The notes: a model not told the origin generated them from the letters alone. Counted from the first letter of the stretch, positions 6,824-22,053 are shown. The stretch: DNA of 64,000 nt from Robbsia betulipollinis (GCF_026624755.1 NZ_JAPMXC010000001.1:930001-994000); one strand, 5' to 3'. A program made the numbers and translations.

Positions 6824-8062
6824 TCACACGCACTTGCCATCCTGGCCACCTCCTGCACGCGGCGCACGCTTGCCCGCCGATGCTTCCAGCAATTTCTTCA
6901 ATCGGCCGTTCTCCTCACCCACGATGGTTGCCGCCGGTGACCGGGCGACCTGCCGCGTCACGCGTTTCGCCTCGCGGGTCAACTGCTTGAGAAATTCCGT
7001 CAATGCAACTTCGTCGCGCTTCAAGCCGCGCTTGCCGCGGCCGAGCGGAACGGAGGCACTGTCCGACTCCGCATTCAACCTGCCCGATTCGTAGTATTCA
7101 AGCACGGCGGGATGCACGTAGCAGCGCCGGCAGACGGCGGGCGTGTTACCTAGGCGCGTCGCGATTTCCTTGATGGTACCGACGATATGATGGCGGGCGT
7201 CGGCCACCGTATCCCACGCCCGGGCACGTAGCGCCGCCAACGCAAATACGGTCCCGGCCCAGGTGCGGTAATCCTTGGCGGTGAACTCGCCGCCCGAGCA
7301 GACACGCAGGTAGTCGTTGATCGCGGACGAGTCCACCGTATGGCGCTCGCCGCCGTCGTCCAGATACTGGAACAACTCGTGTCCCGGCAACTCCATGCAA
7401 CGCTTGATGATGCGCGCGACCTTGGGATCCGTGACCGCGACGTCGTGGTGGACGCCGCTCTTGCCGCGAAACTGAAACCGCACCGCCCCCGCCTGGATCT
7501 TCACATGACGGTTACGCAAGGTCGTCAGGCCGAAAGAATGGTTCTCGCGTGCATAGTCGGCATTGCCCACCCGGATCAAAGTGGTATCGAGCAACCGCAC
7601 CACGGTGGCCAGTACCTTGTCGCGCGGCAGACCGCGCAGCGCCAGATCGCGGCTCACGCGCGCGCGGATACGGGGCAGCGCCGCGCCGAACGCCAGCATC
7701 CGTTCGTATTTGTTGGCATCGCGTGCTTCACGCCACCGCGGATGATAGCGGTACTGCTTGCGACCTCGTGCGTCCCGGCCCGTCGCCTGTAAATGACCCC
7801 GGGGATCCGCGCAGATCCATACATCCCGGTAGGCAGGCGGAATGGCCAGCGCATGGATCCGTGCAATTTCCGCCGGCGCATCGACCGGCCGTCCGTGCAC
7901 ATCGAAATAGGCGAATGCACCGCGCACGAGCCGCCGCGTCAGGCCAGGCCGACTATCGTCTACGTAGTGGAGATCCGCCGGCAGCGCTTCCGCACAGGGC
8001 GGGCAGGCAGCGTCGGCGATTGGGCGCGCCACAGGGCGCGCTGAGGGGGTTATCTTGGCCAC
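6824..8062 (-). CDS. DNA topoisomerase IB
   Basis: A 412-residue poxvirus-type topoisomerase IB, which relaxes supercoils through a 3'-phosphotyrosyl intermediate. The N-terminal domain shows the family motifs GHLQATGRDARGRKQYRYHPRW (here split: GHLQATG, then RDARGRKQYRYH), KVLATVVRLLDTTLIRVGN and YARENHSFGLTTL. Catalytic elements follow: KQYRYH (Arg), FQFRGKSG (Lys), FTAKDYRTWAGT (Arg) and the tyrosine in HPAVLEYYESG. The start is a GTG at 8062, preceded by AGGA with seven-base spacing. A basic C-terminal tail of about 80 residues follows the catalytic tyrosine and may aid DNA binding. It diverges from the glg/tre operon across 380 bases. Confidence 0.92.
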   Translation of the reverse strand: MAKITPSARPVARPIADAACPPCAEALPADLHYVDDSRPGLTRRLVRGAFAYFDVHGRPVDAPAEIARIHALAIPPAYRDVWICADPRGHLQATGRDARGRKQYRYHPRWREARDANKYERMLAFGAALPRIRARVSRDLALRGLPRDKVLATVVRLLDTTLIRVGNADYARENHSFGLTTLRNRHVKIQAGAVRFQFRGKSGVHHDVAVTDPKVARIIKRCMELPGHELFQYLDDGGERHTVDSSAINDYLRVCSGGEFTAKDYRTWAGTVFALAALRARAWDTVADARHHIVGTIKEIATRLGNTPAVCRRCYVHPAVLEYYESGRLNAESDSASVPLGRGKRGLKRDEVALTEFLKQLTREAKRVTRQVARSPAATIVGEENGRLKKLLEASAGKRAPRAGGGQDGKCV

Positions 8063-8352
8063 GATCCTATCCTGATGGCTGTCGCACTAGCAAAATCTAC
8101 GCCCAAATGCCAAACTGCCCTGCTCGACCGTCGCGGGATGTGACGCAACGTCGCGGACCGGAACGCGACACTTTCCTCGCGTGAAACATCCGGGCGACAC
8201 AGTGCGAAAACCCGCACAAGCCGTGTAACGGCGTGTAAAAGGCGAGCACGCGATGTCAGTTTTACAGCGGGCGAAGCGGGGTGACGCCGGCGCTCCCCAC
8301 GGAGCAATGGCATCGACTGCGGGTTTCGCCTGAGGCCATTCTGGCATGACGA

Positions 8353-8381
8353 TTGCTTACACAATAACGAAGAAGTATTAT
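8353..8381 (+). promoter_or_regulatory. Sigma-70-type promoter for the glg/tre operon
   Basis: TTGCTT (8353-8358), a 17-base spacer and TATTAT (8376-8381) lie in the only AT-rich patch of the 380-base gap between the topoisomerase gene and glgA. The implied start site leaves a leader of about 55 bases before the glgA TTG. The rest of the gap (8063-8350) shows no gene or other element I can support. Confidence 0.55.
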
Positions 8382-8442
8382 TAATCGACGCCGCGTCGTG
8401 ACTCCCCAGGGAGCGACGCTGGATCCAGCCCCGGAGACTATC

Positions 8443-10062
8443 TTGCCAATTCACGTACTTCTGGTTGCCTCCGAAGCGCTGCCGCTAGCGAAGACCGGCG
8501 GGCTGGGCGATATGCTGAGCGCATACGCCCCGGCCTTGCAGGAAGGCGGCGTCGATGCAACGATCATCCTGCCCGGCTATCCCGAGGCGATCGCCCGCGC
8601 CGACAAGGTCGAGCACGTCTGCATGCTCGAGGGACTGCCCGGCGGCGACGCCGAGCTGCTGCGCGCCCGCATGCCCGACACCGGAATGCCGGTGCTGCTG
8701 GTCAGGGCCGATGCGTTATATGACCGCAGCAGCCTTTACCAGGATCCAAATGGTGCAGAGTGGGCCGACAATGCGGTGCGTTTTGCCACGCTGAGCGCTG
8801 CCGCGGTGCGCGTGGCGCAGGGTGTGCCGGGCGTGCGCAAGGTCGATCTGGTGCACGCGCACGACTGGCACGCCGGTCTGACGCCCCTGCTGATGAAACT
8901 CGCCGGCGTCACGACGCCCAGCGTCTTCACGATCCACAACCTCGCGTTCCAGGGAAACTATCCGCTCGAGATGGGCGCGCAACTGGGCATTCCGGCGGAA
9001 TTGCTGACCGCCGATCCCCGTTCGTCCGACAGCATCGAGTTCTACGGACAGTTGAGCTTCATGAAAGCCGCCATCCGCTATGCGGATCGCATCACCACGG
9101 TGAGCGAGACCTACGCGCGCGAAATCCTGACGCCGCGTTTCGGCCATCTCATGGAAGGCGTGCTGCAGGAATGCGCGGCGAAGGTCTCCGGCATCATGAA
9201 CGGCATCGACATCAACACCTGGGATCCGGCGCGCGACCCGATGATCCCGCGGCACTTCGGTATCGACGAAATGCGCGGCAAGCACGTCTGCAAGCGCGAG
9301 TTGCAACAGGTCTTCGGCCTGCCGACGGACCCGTTCGTACCGCTGCTGGCGATCGGCAGCCGCCTGACCTGGCAGAAGATGGGCGACCTGGCGCTCGACT
9401 CGATCGAGGCCCTGATGCAAAATTACCCGCGTCTGCAGGTGGTCGTGCTGGGCAAGGGCGAGGTACGTCTCGAGCAGGCCATGATGCGCCTCGCGCAGCG
9501 CTATCCGGACCGCGTTGCGGTGTATGTGGGCTACGACGAGCGGCGCGCGCATCTGCTGCATGCCGGCGCCGACATCCTGCTGCATGGCAGCCGTTTCGAG
9601 CCCTGCGGCCTGACGCCGATGTACTCGATGCGCTACGGTACGATTCCGGTGGCGTCGCGCGTCGGCGGCCTGGCCGACAGCATCGTCGACCAGGGTCCCA
9701 ACCTGTCGGTGCATACCGCACCGGACGTCAAGCGCACGGGCGCGCCCTTCCCGCGCGCGGCAACCGGCTTTCTGTTCGACGGCGAGACCGCGGATGCCAT
9801 GACGCAGGCGGCCAGCCGCGCGATCGAAGCATTCATGCGGCCCTCGTCCTGGCGCAACCTGCAACGCAACGCGATGCGCGCGGACTTCACCTGGGACGCA
9901 CCGGTAGCGCGCTACGCGGCACTGTACGCGGGCCTGTGCGGTGAACGGCCGAGCCGATCGCTACCGAAAGTGCGGGCGTCGGTAGCGCGCCAGGTCGCCG
10001 CGAACGATCTACGCGACCGCCGGCGCGCGCACACGCCGGTGCTCGCGCAACGCACCGCGTAG
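8443..10062 (+). CDS. glgA: Glycogen synthase (GT5)
   Basis: A 539-residue ADP-glucose-dependent starch/glycogen synthase that elongates alpha-1,4-glucan. The N-terminal KTGGL motif (Lys17, LAKTGGLGDM) binds the donor; VDLVHAHDWHAGL and FTIHNLAFQGNY are typical of GT5; the C-terminal domain has SRLTWQKMGD and the conserved Glu region GSRFEPCGLTPMYSMRYG. I chose the TTG at 8443 because CGGAG precedes it by six bases and the protein then begins PIHVLLVASE as in the family; a GTG at 8398 would add 15 residues but has no ribosome site. It is the first gene of the operon. No glgC (ADP-glucose synthesis) is in the window. Confidence 0.92.
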   Translation: MPIHVLLVASEALPLAKTGGLGDMLSAYAPALQEGGVDATIILPGYPEAIARADKVEHVCMLEGLPGGDAELLRARMPDTGMPVLLVRADALYDRSSLYQDPNGAEWADNAVRFATLSAAAVRVAQGVPGVRKVDLVHAHDWHAGLTPLLMKLAGVTTPSVFTIHNLAFQGNYPLEMGAQLGIPAELLTADPRSSDSIEFYGQLSFMKAAIRYADRITTVSETYAREILTPRFGHLMEGVLQECAAKVSGIMNGIDINTWDPARDPMIPRHFGIDEMRGKHVCKRELQQVFGLPTDPFVPLLAIGSRLTWQKMGDLALDSIEALMQNYPRLQVVVLGKGEVRLEQAMMRLAQRYPDRVAVYVGYDERRAHLLHAGADILLHGSRFEPCGLTPMYSMRYGTIPVASRVGGLADSIVDQGPNLSVHTAPDVKRTGAPFPRAATGFLFDGETADAMTQAASRAIEAFMRPSSWRNLQRNAMRADFTWDAPVARYAALYAGLCGERPSRSLPKVRASVARQVAANDLRDRRRAHTPVLAQRTA

Positions 10063-10297
10063 GTGCGGCGGCGGAACCGCCGCATGCGACACAATACGAC
10101 AAACAGGCGACATTCAAGACCGGTGGTCGGAGACACAAACGAAGTAGCAACGCCCCTGCGACTGCTTCCTTTGCCCCGCATCGTCGAGTCACGTGATAAA
10201 CGTGGCGATCTTCCGGGCAAGCAGTCGCGTGTTCGACCAGGCCGAACATGCGCTTTCATGCCGCGACGGATCGCCCTTAACAGGAGACATCCGGCCG

Positions 10298-13200
10298 ATG
10301 GACCTCGATAGCGCCTTCGCTCCCCGCATTTATTACATCCACCCCCTGCTTCTCGGCTCATTGACCGACTGGGGTCCGCATCTGGACCGCGCCGCGGCCA
10401 TGGGCTTCGATCACGTACTGATCGCCCCGCCATTCCTGCCTGGAGACGCGAACGATCTGTTCGTCACCCAGGACCATCATCGCCTGCACCCCGCTCTCGA
10501 AGACGACGGAGATGCGAACGCCTGGCTGGGCAGGCTGGTGGACGCCACGCGCGCGCGCGGCATGTCACTATTGCTCGACGTCGCGCTCGACCGCATCGCC
10601 GCCGAATCGGGACTGTACCGCGACCAGCCGCACTGGTTCCATCCGCCTGGCGGCCCCGAACGCCGGATCGACCCGCGCGCGCCCAGCCAGGAGCACGTCG
10701 CGTTCGCCGACTTCGGCAATCCGGAGGCGACCGACCAGTTGATCGACTGGTGGTCCGGCCAGTTGCGCGGTTACGCCGACGTCGGCGTCGCGGGTTTCCG
10801 TTTCGACGCACTGCGCGGCATTCCCGCCCACGTGTGGCGCCGCCTGGGCGCGGCGCTGCGTGAGAGCCATCCGCCGACGCGCCTCCTCGCCTGGACACCC
10901 GGTCTGGGACGCGACGAACTCGCGGCCCTCGAGGACGCGGGTTTCGATTCGGTCTTCTCGTCGGTGCGCTGGTGGGATTTCCGCGCGGACTGGCTGGTCG
11001 AGGAACAATCGGCGCTCGCCCGCGTCGCGGCGCCGATCGGTTTTCCCGAAGCGCCGTTCGACAGGCGTCTGTTCGCCGATCTGCCCGCCACCGCGAGCGT
11101 GGCGGTCGTCGAACGCGCCTATGAACGCGCGCTGAGCACGGTGGCCGGCATCGGCACCGGCTGGCTGTTGCCGATGGGTTTCGAGTTTGGCGCATCGCAG
11201 CCCTTCCGGCGCGATCACACCGCGGCCAACGGCCCCCGCAACGTAGCACGCGACGAGTTCCGACAACTCCTCGCCCAGCCCCGTTTCGACCTGCAGCAGC
11301 GGATCGCCGAATTGAACCGCCTGATGCAGAGCGTCCCGGTGCTCGGCAGTGCCGGCGTACTGAGCGCGCTGACCGGACCCGATGCGCGGGCCACCGCCCT
11401 GCTGCGTACCAGCGGACCCGACCCGCGCACGGCCGAACGTGCGGTGTTGATCGTCGTCAACCCGGATTTGCAGCAGGAAACGATCGCCAACGCCCATCAC
11501 TTCATCGAAGGCATTCCCGGCGAGTTCACCCTGTTCGCGCCGCTGCAGTCGCTCGGTTCCGGCAGCGACCACGGCGCCGAATCCGCCTCGTCCTCCGATA
11601 CCGGCCGTTTCGCGACCCTGCGGCCCTTCCGCCTGGCGCCCGGCGCGATCCGCCTGTTCGACGCGCATCGTTCGCCGGCGATCGTCAATGCCCCGGCGCA
11701 CGGCAACGCCGCCGACGCGGCGACGGATCGCCGTTCGACGATCGATGCCGTGCAGGTGCCGCGCATCGCCATCGAGGCGGTCAGCCCGGCGGTCGACGGT
11801 GGCCGCTTTCCGGCGAAACGCGTGGTGGGTGAACGCGTTCCGCTCGAAGCGGACATCTTCATGGACGGGCACGACAAGATCGCGGCGGTCGCCCTCTGGC
11901 GCGAAGCGGGCACCGAGGAATGGCGGGAACTGCCGTTGCGGCCGCTCGGCAACGACCGCTGGGCTACGCGCTTGCCCCTGCTGCGCCTGGGTGCCTACGA
12001 GTTCACGATCGAAGCATGGCGCGACACCTTCGGCACCCTGGTCGACCATATCGTCAAGAAACAGACCGCCAAGCAGGACGTCGCGCTGGAGATCGAGGAA
12101 GCCCGCCTGCTGTTCGAATCGATTCTGAACGCTGCCGCCCCTGTCGGCGCGGCCGGCATTGCCGGCGAGGAAGAAGCGGCGATGACGCCGGAAGTCCAGG
12201 CCGCGGACCGCAGGGCGGGCAGGAAGCCCGCCGTCAAGGCTGCCGTTCCGAAAACCGTTGCCCAGCCCGAGACCGTCCAGCGCGCCATCACTGCCCCGAC
12301 CGCGGCGCTGCAGGATGTCATGCGGGAATTCGCCGTCGCCTCGGCCGAACGCAAGCTGGCGATCGTGCTCGACGACGCGACCCGCGCAGCGGTCGCGCAG
12401 ACCCGGCACCGCGATTTCCAGGTGCGCCACACGGCCGTGCTGTCGATCCAGGCCGAACGCGCGGCCGCGCGTTATGCGAACTGGTACGAACTGTTCCCCC
12501 GCTCGCAATCGGGCGACCCGCACCGCCACGGTACGTTCATCGACGTCATCCCGCGCCTGCCCGACGTCAGCGCGATGGGCTTCGACGTGCTGTACTTCCC
12601 GCCGATCCATCCGATCGGCTTGGCCAACCGCAAAGGCCCGAACAACACGCTGACGCCGGGGCCCGACGACGTCGGCAGCCCCTACGCGATCGGCTCGGCG
12701 GACGGCGGCCACACGGCGATTCATCCGGAACTCGGCAGCTTCGACGATTTCAAGAGCCTGCTCAACGCCGCGCGTTGCCACGGTCTGGAACTCGCCCTCG
12801 ATTTCGCGATTCAGTGCTCGCCCGATCACCCCTGGCTGCAGGAGCATCCGACCTGGTTCGCCTGGCGCCCGGACGGCACGCTGCGCTATGCGGAAAATCC
12901 GCCGAAGAAATACCAGGACATCGTCAACCCCGACTTCTATGCGGCCGACGCGGTGCCCGAGCTGTGGCTGCAACTGCGCGACGTGGTGCTGTTCTGGATC
13001 GGCGCCGGCATCAACATTTTCCGCGTCGACAATCCGCACACCAAGCCGCTGCCGTTCTGGGAATGGATGATCGGCGAAGTGCGCCGCCGGCACCCGCAGG
13101 TCATCTTCCTGTCCGAGGCGTTCACGCGCCCCAAGGTCATGAACCGGCTGGCGAAGGTGGGTTTCTCGCAGTCCTACACGTATTTCACCTGGCGCGAAAC

Positions 13201-13908
13201 CAAGCAGGATTTCGTCGACTATCTGACGGAGTTGACGCAAACGCCGGTGCGCGAGTATTTCCGGCCGAATTTCTTCGTCAACACGCCGGACATCAATCCG
13301 CGCTTTCTGCAGCGCTCGGGACGCGCCGGCTTCGTGTTGCGCGCCGCGCTCGCGGCGACGCTGGCCGGCGTCTGGGGCGTCTACAGCGGCTTCGAACTGT
13401 GCGAGGCCGCGGCCCTGCCGAACAGCGAGGAATACCTGGATTCCGAGAAGTACCAGATCCGTAGCTGGGACTGGCAGCGCCCGGGCAACATCATCCGCGA
13501 AATCACCTTGTTGAACCGCATCCGCCGCACCAATCCGGCGCTGCACACGCATCTGAACATCACGTTCCTGCCATCGTCGAATCCGAACGTATTGTTCTTC
13601 GAGAAAGCGACCGAGAACCGCGACAACGTGCTGCTGGTCGCCATCTCGCTGGTGCCGGAAGGGATACAGGAATCGAACGTGGAAGTGCCGTTGTGGAAAT
13701 GGCAGCTGCGCGACGATGACGCGCTGCTCGCCGACGACCTGGTCAGCGGCGAACGGCTTGAACTGCGCGGCAAATACCAGACCATCCGTCTGGATCCGCA
13801 GGCCATGCCGTTCGCGATCCGTCGGGTGTTCGCGCCTGCGATTCCGGGACGCATCCCGGGCGGCGTCGGCCGCATCGACGCCGACGAAGAGGACTTGGGA
13901 GCAGCACA

Positions 13909-13912
<4 letters not shown>
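10298..13912 (+). CDS. glgE: GlgE maltosyltransferase fused to an N-terminal GH13-like domain
   Basis: A 1204-residue protein. Residues about 484-1204 are alpha-1,4-glucan:maltose-1-phosphate maltosyltransferase (GH13_3), which extends glucan from maltose 1-phosphate. It has [16 protein letters not shown] at its start, [16 protein letters not shown], nucleophile Asp911 in [10 protein letters not shown], acid/base Glu940 in FLSEAF and Asp998 in NTPDINP. Residues 1-480 form a second GH13-like domain ([27 protein letters not shown] with Asp170), in which no acid/base Glu is evident after LLAWTPGL, so it is probably non-catalytic. An Ala/Lys-rich insert lies near 610-665. AGGAGA precedes the ATG at 10298. 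The stop overlaps treS as ATGA. Confidence 0.92.
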
Positions 13913-17287
<3,375 letters not shown>

Positions 17288-17298
<11 letters not shown>

Positions 17299-19585
17299 GG
17301 CCCCGCGCGAGTTGCAGACGCCACCGGCCATCGAGCCGGCGTCCCCCATCGAGACGGGCACCGCGACCGCCGTGTCGCCGGCGACCGGCCTCGGTCAGCA
17401 CGACATCGATGCGTTGGTCGAAGCACGCCACTGGGATGTATTCGCCGTACTCGGCGCGCATGCCAACGAGGCCGGCACCTTCGTGCGCGCGATGCTGCCC
17501 GGCGCGCAACGCGTCACGGCGATCGACACCACGGGCAAGACACTCGGCGAGCTGACGCTGCTGCACCCGGCGGGCCTGTTCGCCGGGCCGGTGACGTTCG
17601 ATTCGGCACCCGGGCAGGCAGCGGGCAGCACGCCCTACCGCCTGCGCATCGAGTGGGCCGGCGGCACGCAGGAAACCGCCGACGCCTATGCGTTCGGCAC
17701 GCTGCTGCCTGACCAGGATCTGGAACGCCTGTCGTGGGGCGATCCGGCTGGCGTCGAGCTCTGCCTGGGCGCCCGGGTGCTGACGATCGACGGCGTGAGC
17801 GGCGTGCGCTTCGCCGTCTGGGCACCGAACGCGCGGCGGGTCTCGGTGGTGGGCGACTTCAACGGCTGGGATGGCCGCCGGCAGCCGATGCGGCTGCGCC
17901 AGCGCTTCGGCGTCTGGGAAATCTTCGTTCCGGGCATCGGCGCAGGAACGCGCTATAAATTCGAAATCGCCGCGGCCGACGGCCGGGTCCTGCCGCTCAA
18001 GGCCGACCCGGTCGCGCGCCAGACCGAGCGTCCGCCCGCCACCGCCTCCATCGTCGCCGCCGACGACGCGGACGTCACCTGGACCGACGCCGAATGGATG
18101 GCCGGGCGTGCCGCACGGCAAACGCCGAGCGCGCCGATCGCCATCTACGAGGTGCATGCCGAATCATGGATGCGCCTGCCGGAAGAACAGAACCGCGCGC
18201 TGAATTGGGAAGAACTGGGCGACCGGCTGATCCCGTATGCGAAATCGCTCGGCTTCACCCACCTGGAATTCCTGCCGCTGGCCGAGCACCCGTTCGGCGG
18301 CTCGTGGGGCTATCAGCCGCTGGGACAGTTCGCCCCGTCCGCGCGTTTCGGTTCACCGGAACAATTCGCGCGCTTCGTCGACCGTGCCCACAACGAGGGG
18401 CTAGCGGTACTCGTCGATTGGGTCCCCGCGCATTTTCCGAACGATGCGCACGGCCTGATCGAATTCGACGGCACGCCGCTTTACGAGCATGCCGACCCGC
18501 GCGAGGGCTACCACCCCGACTGGAACACCTGGATCTACAACCTCGGGCGCAACGAGGTCTCGGCGTTCATGCTGGCCTCGGCGCTGTCCTGGCTGAAGCG
18601 TTTTCACGTGGACGGGCTGCGCGTGGATGCGGTGGCGTCGATGCTCTATCGCGACTACAGCCGCAAGGAAGGCGAGTGGGTGCCGAACAGCAACGGCGGC
18701 CGCGAGAACTACGAGTCGATCACCTTCCTGCGCCGGCTGAACGATGAAGTGCACGCGCATGCGCCGGGCGCGATCACGGTCGCCGAGGAATCCACGTCCT
18801 GGCCGGGGGTGACCGCGCCGGTCGCCGAAAACGGTCTGGGTTTCGATTTCAAATGGAATATGGGCTGGATGCACGACACGCTCAATTTCATGCAGTGCGA
18901 CCCGCTCTATCGCCAGTATCATCATCACGAGATGACGTTCGGCATGGTGTACGCGTACTCCGAGCGTTTCGTGCTGCCGCTCTCGCACGACGAAGTGGTG
19001 CACGGCAAGGGCTCGCTGCTCGGCAAGATGCCGGGCGACCGCTGGCAACGTTTCGCGAACCTGCGTGCCTATCTCGGCTTCATGTGGGCGCACCCCGGCA
19101 AGAAGCTGCTCTTCATGGGCGGCGAATTGGGCCAGCTCGCCGAGTGGAACCACGACGCGATGCCGCACTGGCATCTGCTCGACGACGATCTGCACGCGGG
19201 CATCCAGCGCGTGGTGGGCGACCTCAACCGCCTCTACACGAAAGAGCCGGCCCTGCACGCGAGCGACAGCGATCCGGACGGTTTCTTCTGGCTGGTCGAG
19301 AACGACTCGGCCAACAGCGTGTTCGCCTTCGCGCGGCGCGAAGGCGACAGCACCGTGGTCGCGATCACGAACCTGACGCCGGTGCCGCGCGAACACTACC
19401 GCATCGGCCTGCCGCACGAGGGCTACTGGCGCGAGGTGCTCAACACGGACGCGGCGCTCTATGGCGGCACCAACCTGGGCAACGGCGGCGGCGTGCGCGC
19501 CTCGGCCGAACCCGCGCACGGTCAGCCCTGGTCCGCGACCTTCACCCTGCCGCCGCTCGCGACGCTCATCATCGCCTCACCCTGA
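17288..19585 (+). CDS. glgB: 1,4-alpha-glucan branching enzyme
   Basis: A 765-residue branching enzyme that makes alpha-1,6 branches. An N-terminal domain ([12 protein letters not shown]) is followed by a CBM48 domain ([20 protein letters not shown]) and a GH13_9 barrel: [20 protein letters not shown], nucleophile Asp in [17 protein letters not shown], acid/base Glu in [11 protein letters not shown] and the transition-state Asp in [13 protein letters not shown]. The C-terminal all-beta domain ends at [13 protein letters not shown] at 17275-17278 serves the ATG at 17288; an ATG at 17279 and a TTG at 17270 are in frame but badly placed. It completes the GlgE route by branching the linear product. 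Confidence 0.94.
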
Positions 19586-19717
19586 GCCTGCGCGCGGGCG
19601 TCTGCATGAGGCCCGCGCATTCTGCGCGGCCGTTACGTCATGTTGCACGGCGGCATGCGTTCACCGCCGCCGGGCGGCGGCATGCGTGTGCGGCCGGTAT
19701 CCGCCAAGGAGTGTTCG

Positions 19718-21904
19718 ATGATTCCGGACCGTTTGTTTTCCGGCCAGCCCTATCCACTGGGCGCTACCTGGGACGGCCTCGGCACCAACTTCGCGGTCTT
19801 CTCCGCGAACGCCACGGCGATCGATCTGTGCATCTTCGACCCGTCCGGCAAACGCGAGATCGCGCGCCTGCGGCTGCCCGAATGCACCAACGAGGTCTGG
19901 CATGGCTATCTCCCCGACGTCCATCCCGGCCTGCTCTACGGCTATCGGGCGCATGGCCCCTACCAGCCGCATCACGGGCACCGTTTCAACCCGAACAAGC
20001 TGCTGCTGGACCCCTACGCGAAACAGTTGCAGGGCGCCCTGCGCTGGTCCGACGCGCTGTTCGGCTATCGGCTGAATTCCAACCGCGAGGATCTTTCGTT
20101 CGACCGGCGCGACAGCGCCGCGGGCATGCCGAAATGCGTCGTGGTGAATGACCATTTCGACTGGAACGAGGACCGCCGCCCCGCGCGGCCGTGGTCCGAT
20201 ACCGTCATCTACGAGGCCCATCTGCGCGGCATTTCCGCCAGCCGCGCGGAAGTCCTGCCGCCCCAGCGCGGCACCTTCGCCGCGCTGGCCCATCCCGCCT
20301 TCATCGATCACCTGCTGGCGATCGGCGTCACCGCGCTCGAACTGATGCCCGTGCACGCCTTTTTGCAGGACCGCTTTCTGGTCGAGAAACGCCTGCGCAA
20401 TTACTGGGGCTACAGCACGCTGTCGTTCTTTGCCCCGGAGCCCTCCTACCTCGCGCAGGGCTCGGTCCCCGCGACGAACGCCTCGCTGTCGACCCTGCCG
20501 CCTCTCAACGAGATGCGCGTCGCGATCCGCAAGCTCCACGCCGCCGGGATCGAAGTCATCCTCGACGTCGTCTACAACCACACCTGCGAGGGCAGTGGGC
20601 TCGGGCCGACGCTCTCGTGGCGCGGGTTGGACAATGCCAGTTACTACCGGCTCGTGCCGGGCGACGAGCGCCGCCATATCGACGATACCGGCTGCGGCAA
20701 CACGGTCAACATCTCGCACCCGCGCGTGCTGCAGATGGTGATGGATTCGCTGCGCTACTGGGCCGAGGCGTTTCGCATCGACGGCTTTCGTTTCGACCTC
20801 GGCGTCACGCTGGGTCGCGAAGGCACGGGCTTCGATCCGGGCTCGGGTTTCTTCGACGCGATTCAGCAGGATCCCGTACTGTCGCGCCTGAAACTGATTT
20901 CGGAGCCCTGGGACCTGGGTCCCGGCGGCTATCAGCTGGGCTGCCATCCGCCAGGCTTCGGCGAATGGAACGATCGCTTTCGCGACGGTGCGCGGCGCCT
21001 GTGGCGCGGCGACCCAGGCCAGCGTCCCGAGTTCGCCGCGCGCCTGACGGGCTCGGCCGACCTCTTCCAGCGCCGGCACCGGCGGCCATGGGCCTCGATC
21101 AACTATATCGCCTCGCACGACGGGTTCACCGCGACCGATCTGGTGACCTACTGTCACAAGCACAACGCCGCGAACGGCGAGGACAACCGCGACGGCCACA
21201 ACGAAAACTGCAGCGCGAACTGGGGCGTCGAGGGTCCGAGCGACGATCCGGCCATCGTGCAGCGCCGCTCGCGGGTGCTGCGCGCGATCCTCGCGATGCC
21301 TTTCGTCTCGCTTGGCACCCCAATGCTCGCCGCCGGCGACGAATTCGGCCGCAGCCAGCACGGCAACAACAATGCGTACTGCCAGGACAACAGCCTGTCC
21401 TGGGTCGACTGGCAGGCGGCCGCCGGTGCCGAACAGCGCGCCCTCACCACCTTCGTCGCCGAACTGGCCGCGTTGCGCCGCGCCTATCCCGTACTGCGCG
21501 ACCCGCACTTCCTCACCGGCACGCACGCGCTGGCGCCCGGCCTGCACGACGTCGCCTGGTTCGACGACCAGGGGCAAACGATGACGATCGACGCATGGAA
21601 CGACGCCACGGGGCGCACCCTCATCTGTCGGCGCGTCGGGGCATCGGCCAGCGGGCGGCTCGACGTCCTGCTGCTGCTGTTCAACGCAAGCGACGCCGAT
21701 GGGGTTTTCACGCTGCCGCCGCCGGCCTACGACTGGCGAATCGTGCTCGACACCGCCGAACCCCCCCGTTCCCGGGCCGACTCGCCGGCCTGGGCGCCGC
21801 CCGTGGACAATACCTGCTTCATGCATGCGCACGCATTGACCATCCTGGCCGCGCGTGCCGTACGCCCTGCCGCGCAGACCATGCCGGGCGTCACGAACCC
21901 GTGA
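19718..21904 (+). CDS. glgX: Glycogen debranching enzyme (isoamylase type)
   Basis: A 728-residue GlgX, which hydrolyses alpha-1,6 branches of limit dextrins. The CBM48 region (GATWDGLGTNFAVFSANA) precedes a GH13_11 barrel: VIYEAHLRGIS, GVTALELMPVHAF, NYWGYSTLSFFAPEP, VVYNHTCEGS, nucleophile Asp in GFRFDLGVTLGR, Glu in LISEPWDLGPGGY and Asp in YIASHDGFT. AAGGAG ends six bases before the ATG at 19718. Upstream, 132 bases separate it from glgB without an obvious promoter. It would supply linear dextrins for TreY and MalQ. Confidence 0.94.
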   Translation: MIPDRLFSGQPYPLGATWDGLGTNFAVFSANATAIDLCIFDPSGKREIARLRLPECTNEVWHGYLPDVHPGLLYGYRAHGPYQPHHGHRFNPNKLLLDPYAKQLQGALRWSDALFGYRLNSNREDLSFDRRDSAAGMPKCVVVNDHFDWNEDRRPARPWSDTVIYEAHLRGISASRAEVLPPQRGTFAALAHPAFIDHLLAIGVTALELMPVHAFLQDRFLVEKRLRNYWGYSTLSFFAPEPSYLAQGSVPATNASLSTLPPLNEMRVAIRKLHAAGIEVILDVVYNHTCEGSGLGPTLSWRGLDNASYYRLVPGDERRHIDDTGCGNTVNISHPRVLQMVMDSLRYWAEAFRIDGFRFDLGVTLGREGTGFDPGSGFFDAIQQDPVLSRLKLISEPWDLGPGGYQLGCHPPGFGEWNDRFRDGARRLWRGDPGQRPEFAARLTGSADLFQRRHRRPWASINYIASHDGFTATDLVTYCHKHNAANGEDNRDGHNENCSANWGVEGPSDDPAIVQRRSRVLRAILAMPFVSLGTPMLAAGDEFGRSQHGNNNAYCQDNSLSWVDWQAAAGAEQRALTTFVAELAALRRAYPVLRDPHFLTGTHALAPGLHDVAWFDDQGQTMTIDAWNDATGRTLICRRVGASASGRLDVLLLLFNASDADGVFTLPPPAYDWRIVLDTAEPPRSRADSPAWAPPVDNTCFMHAHALTILAARAVRPAAQTMPGVTNP

Positions 21905-22053
21905 AAGGCACGTCATAGCCGGGGTCACGTCGCGCGGCAATGGGAGCGGGCACGGAATGTGCAAACCTGGATTCGCAAACATCAGGGCGCCACGTGCGTA
22001 GTGCGGTGGCGAGGGCCCCGCAGGACACCAGGCGCCAACGAGGGAGTAAGAGG

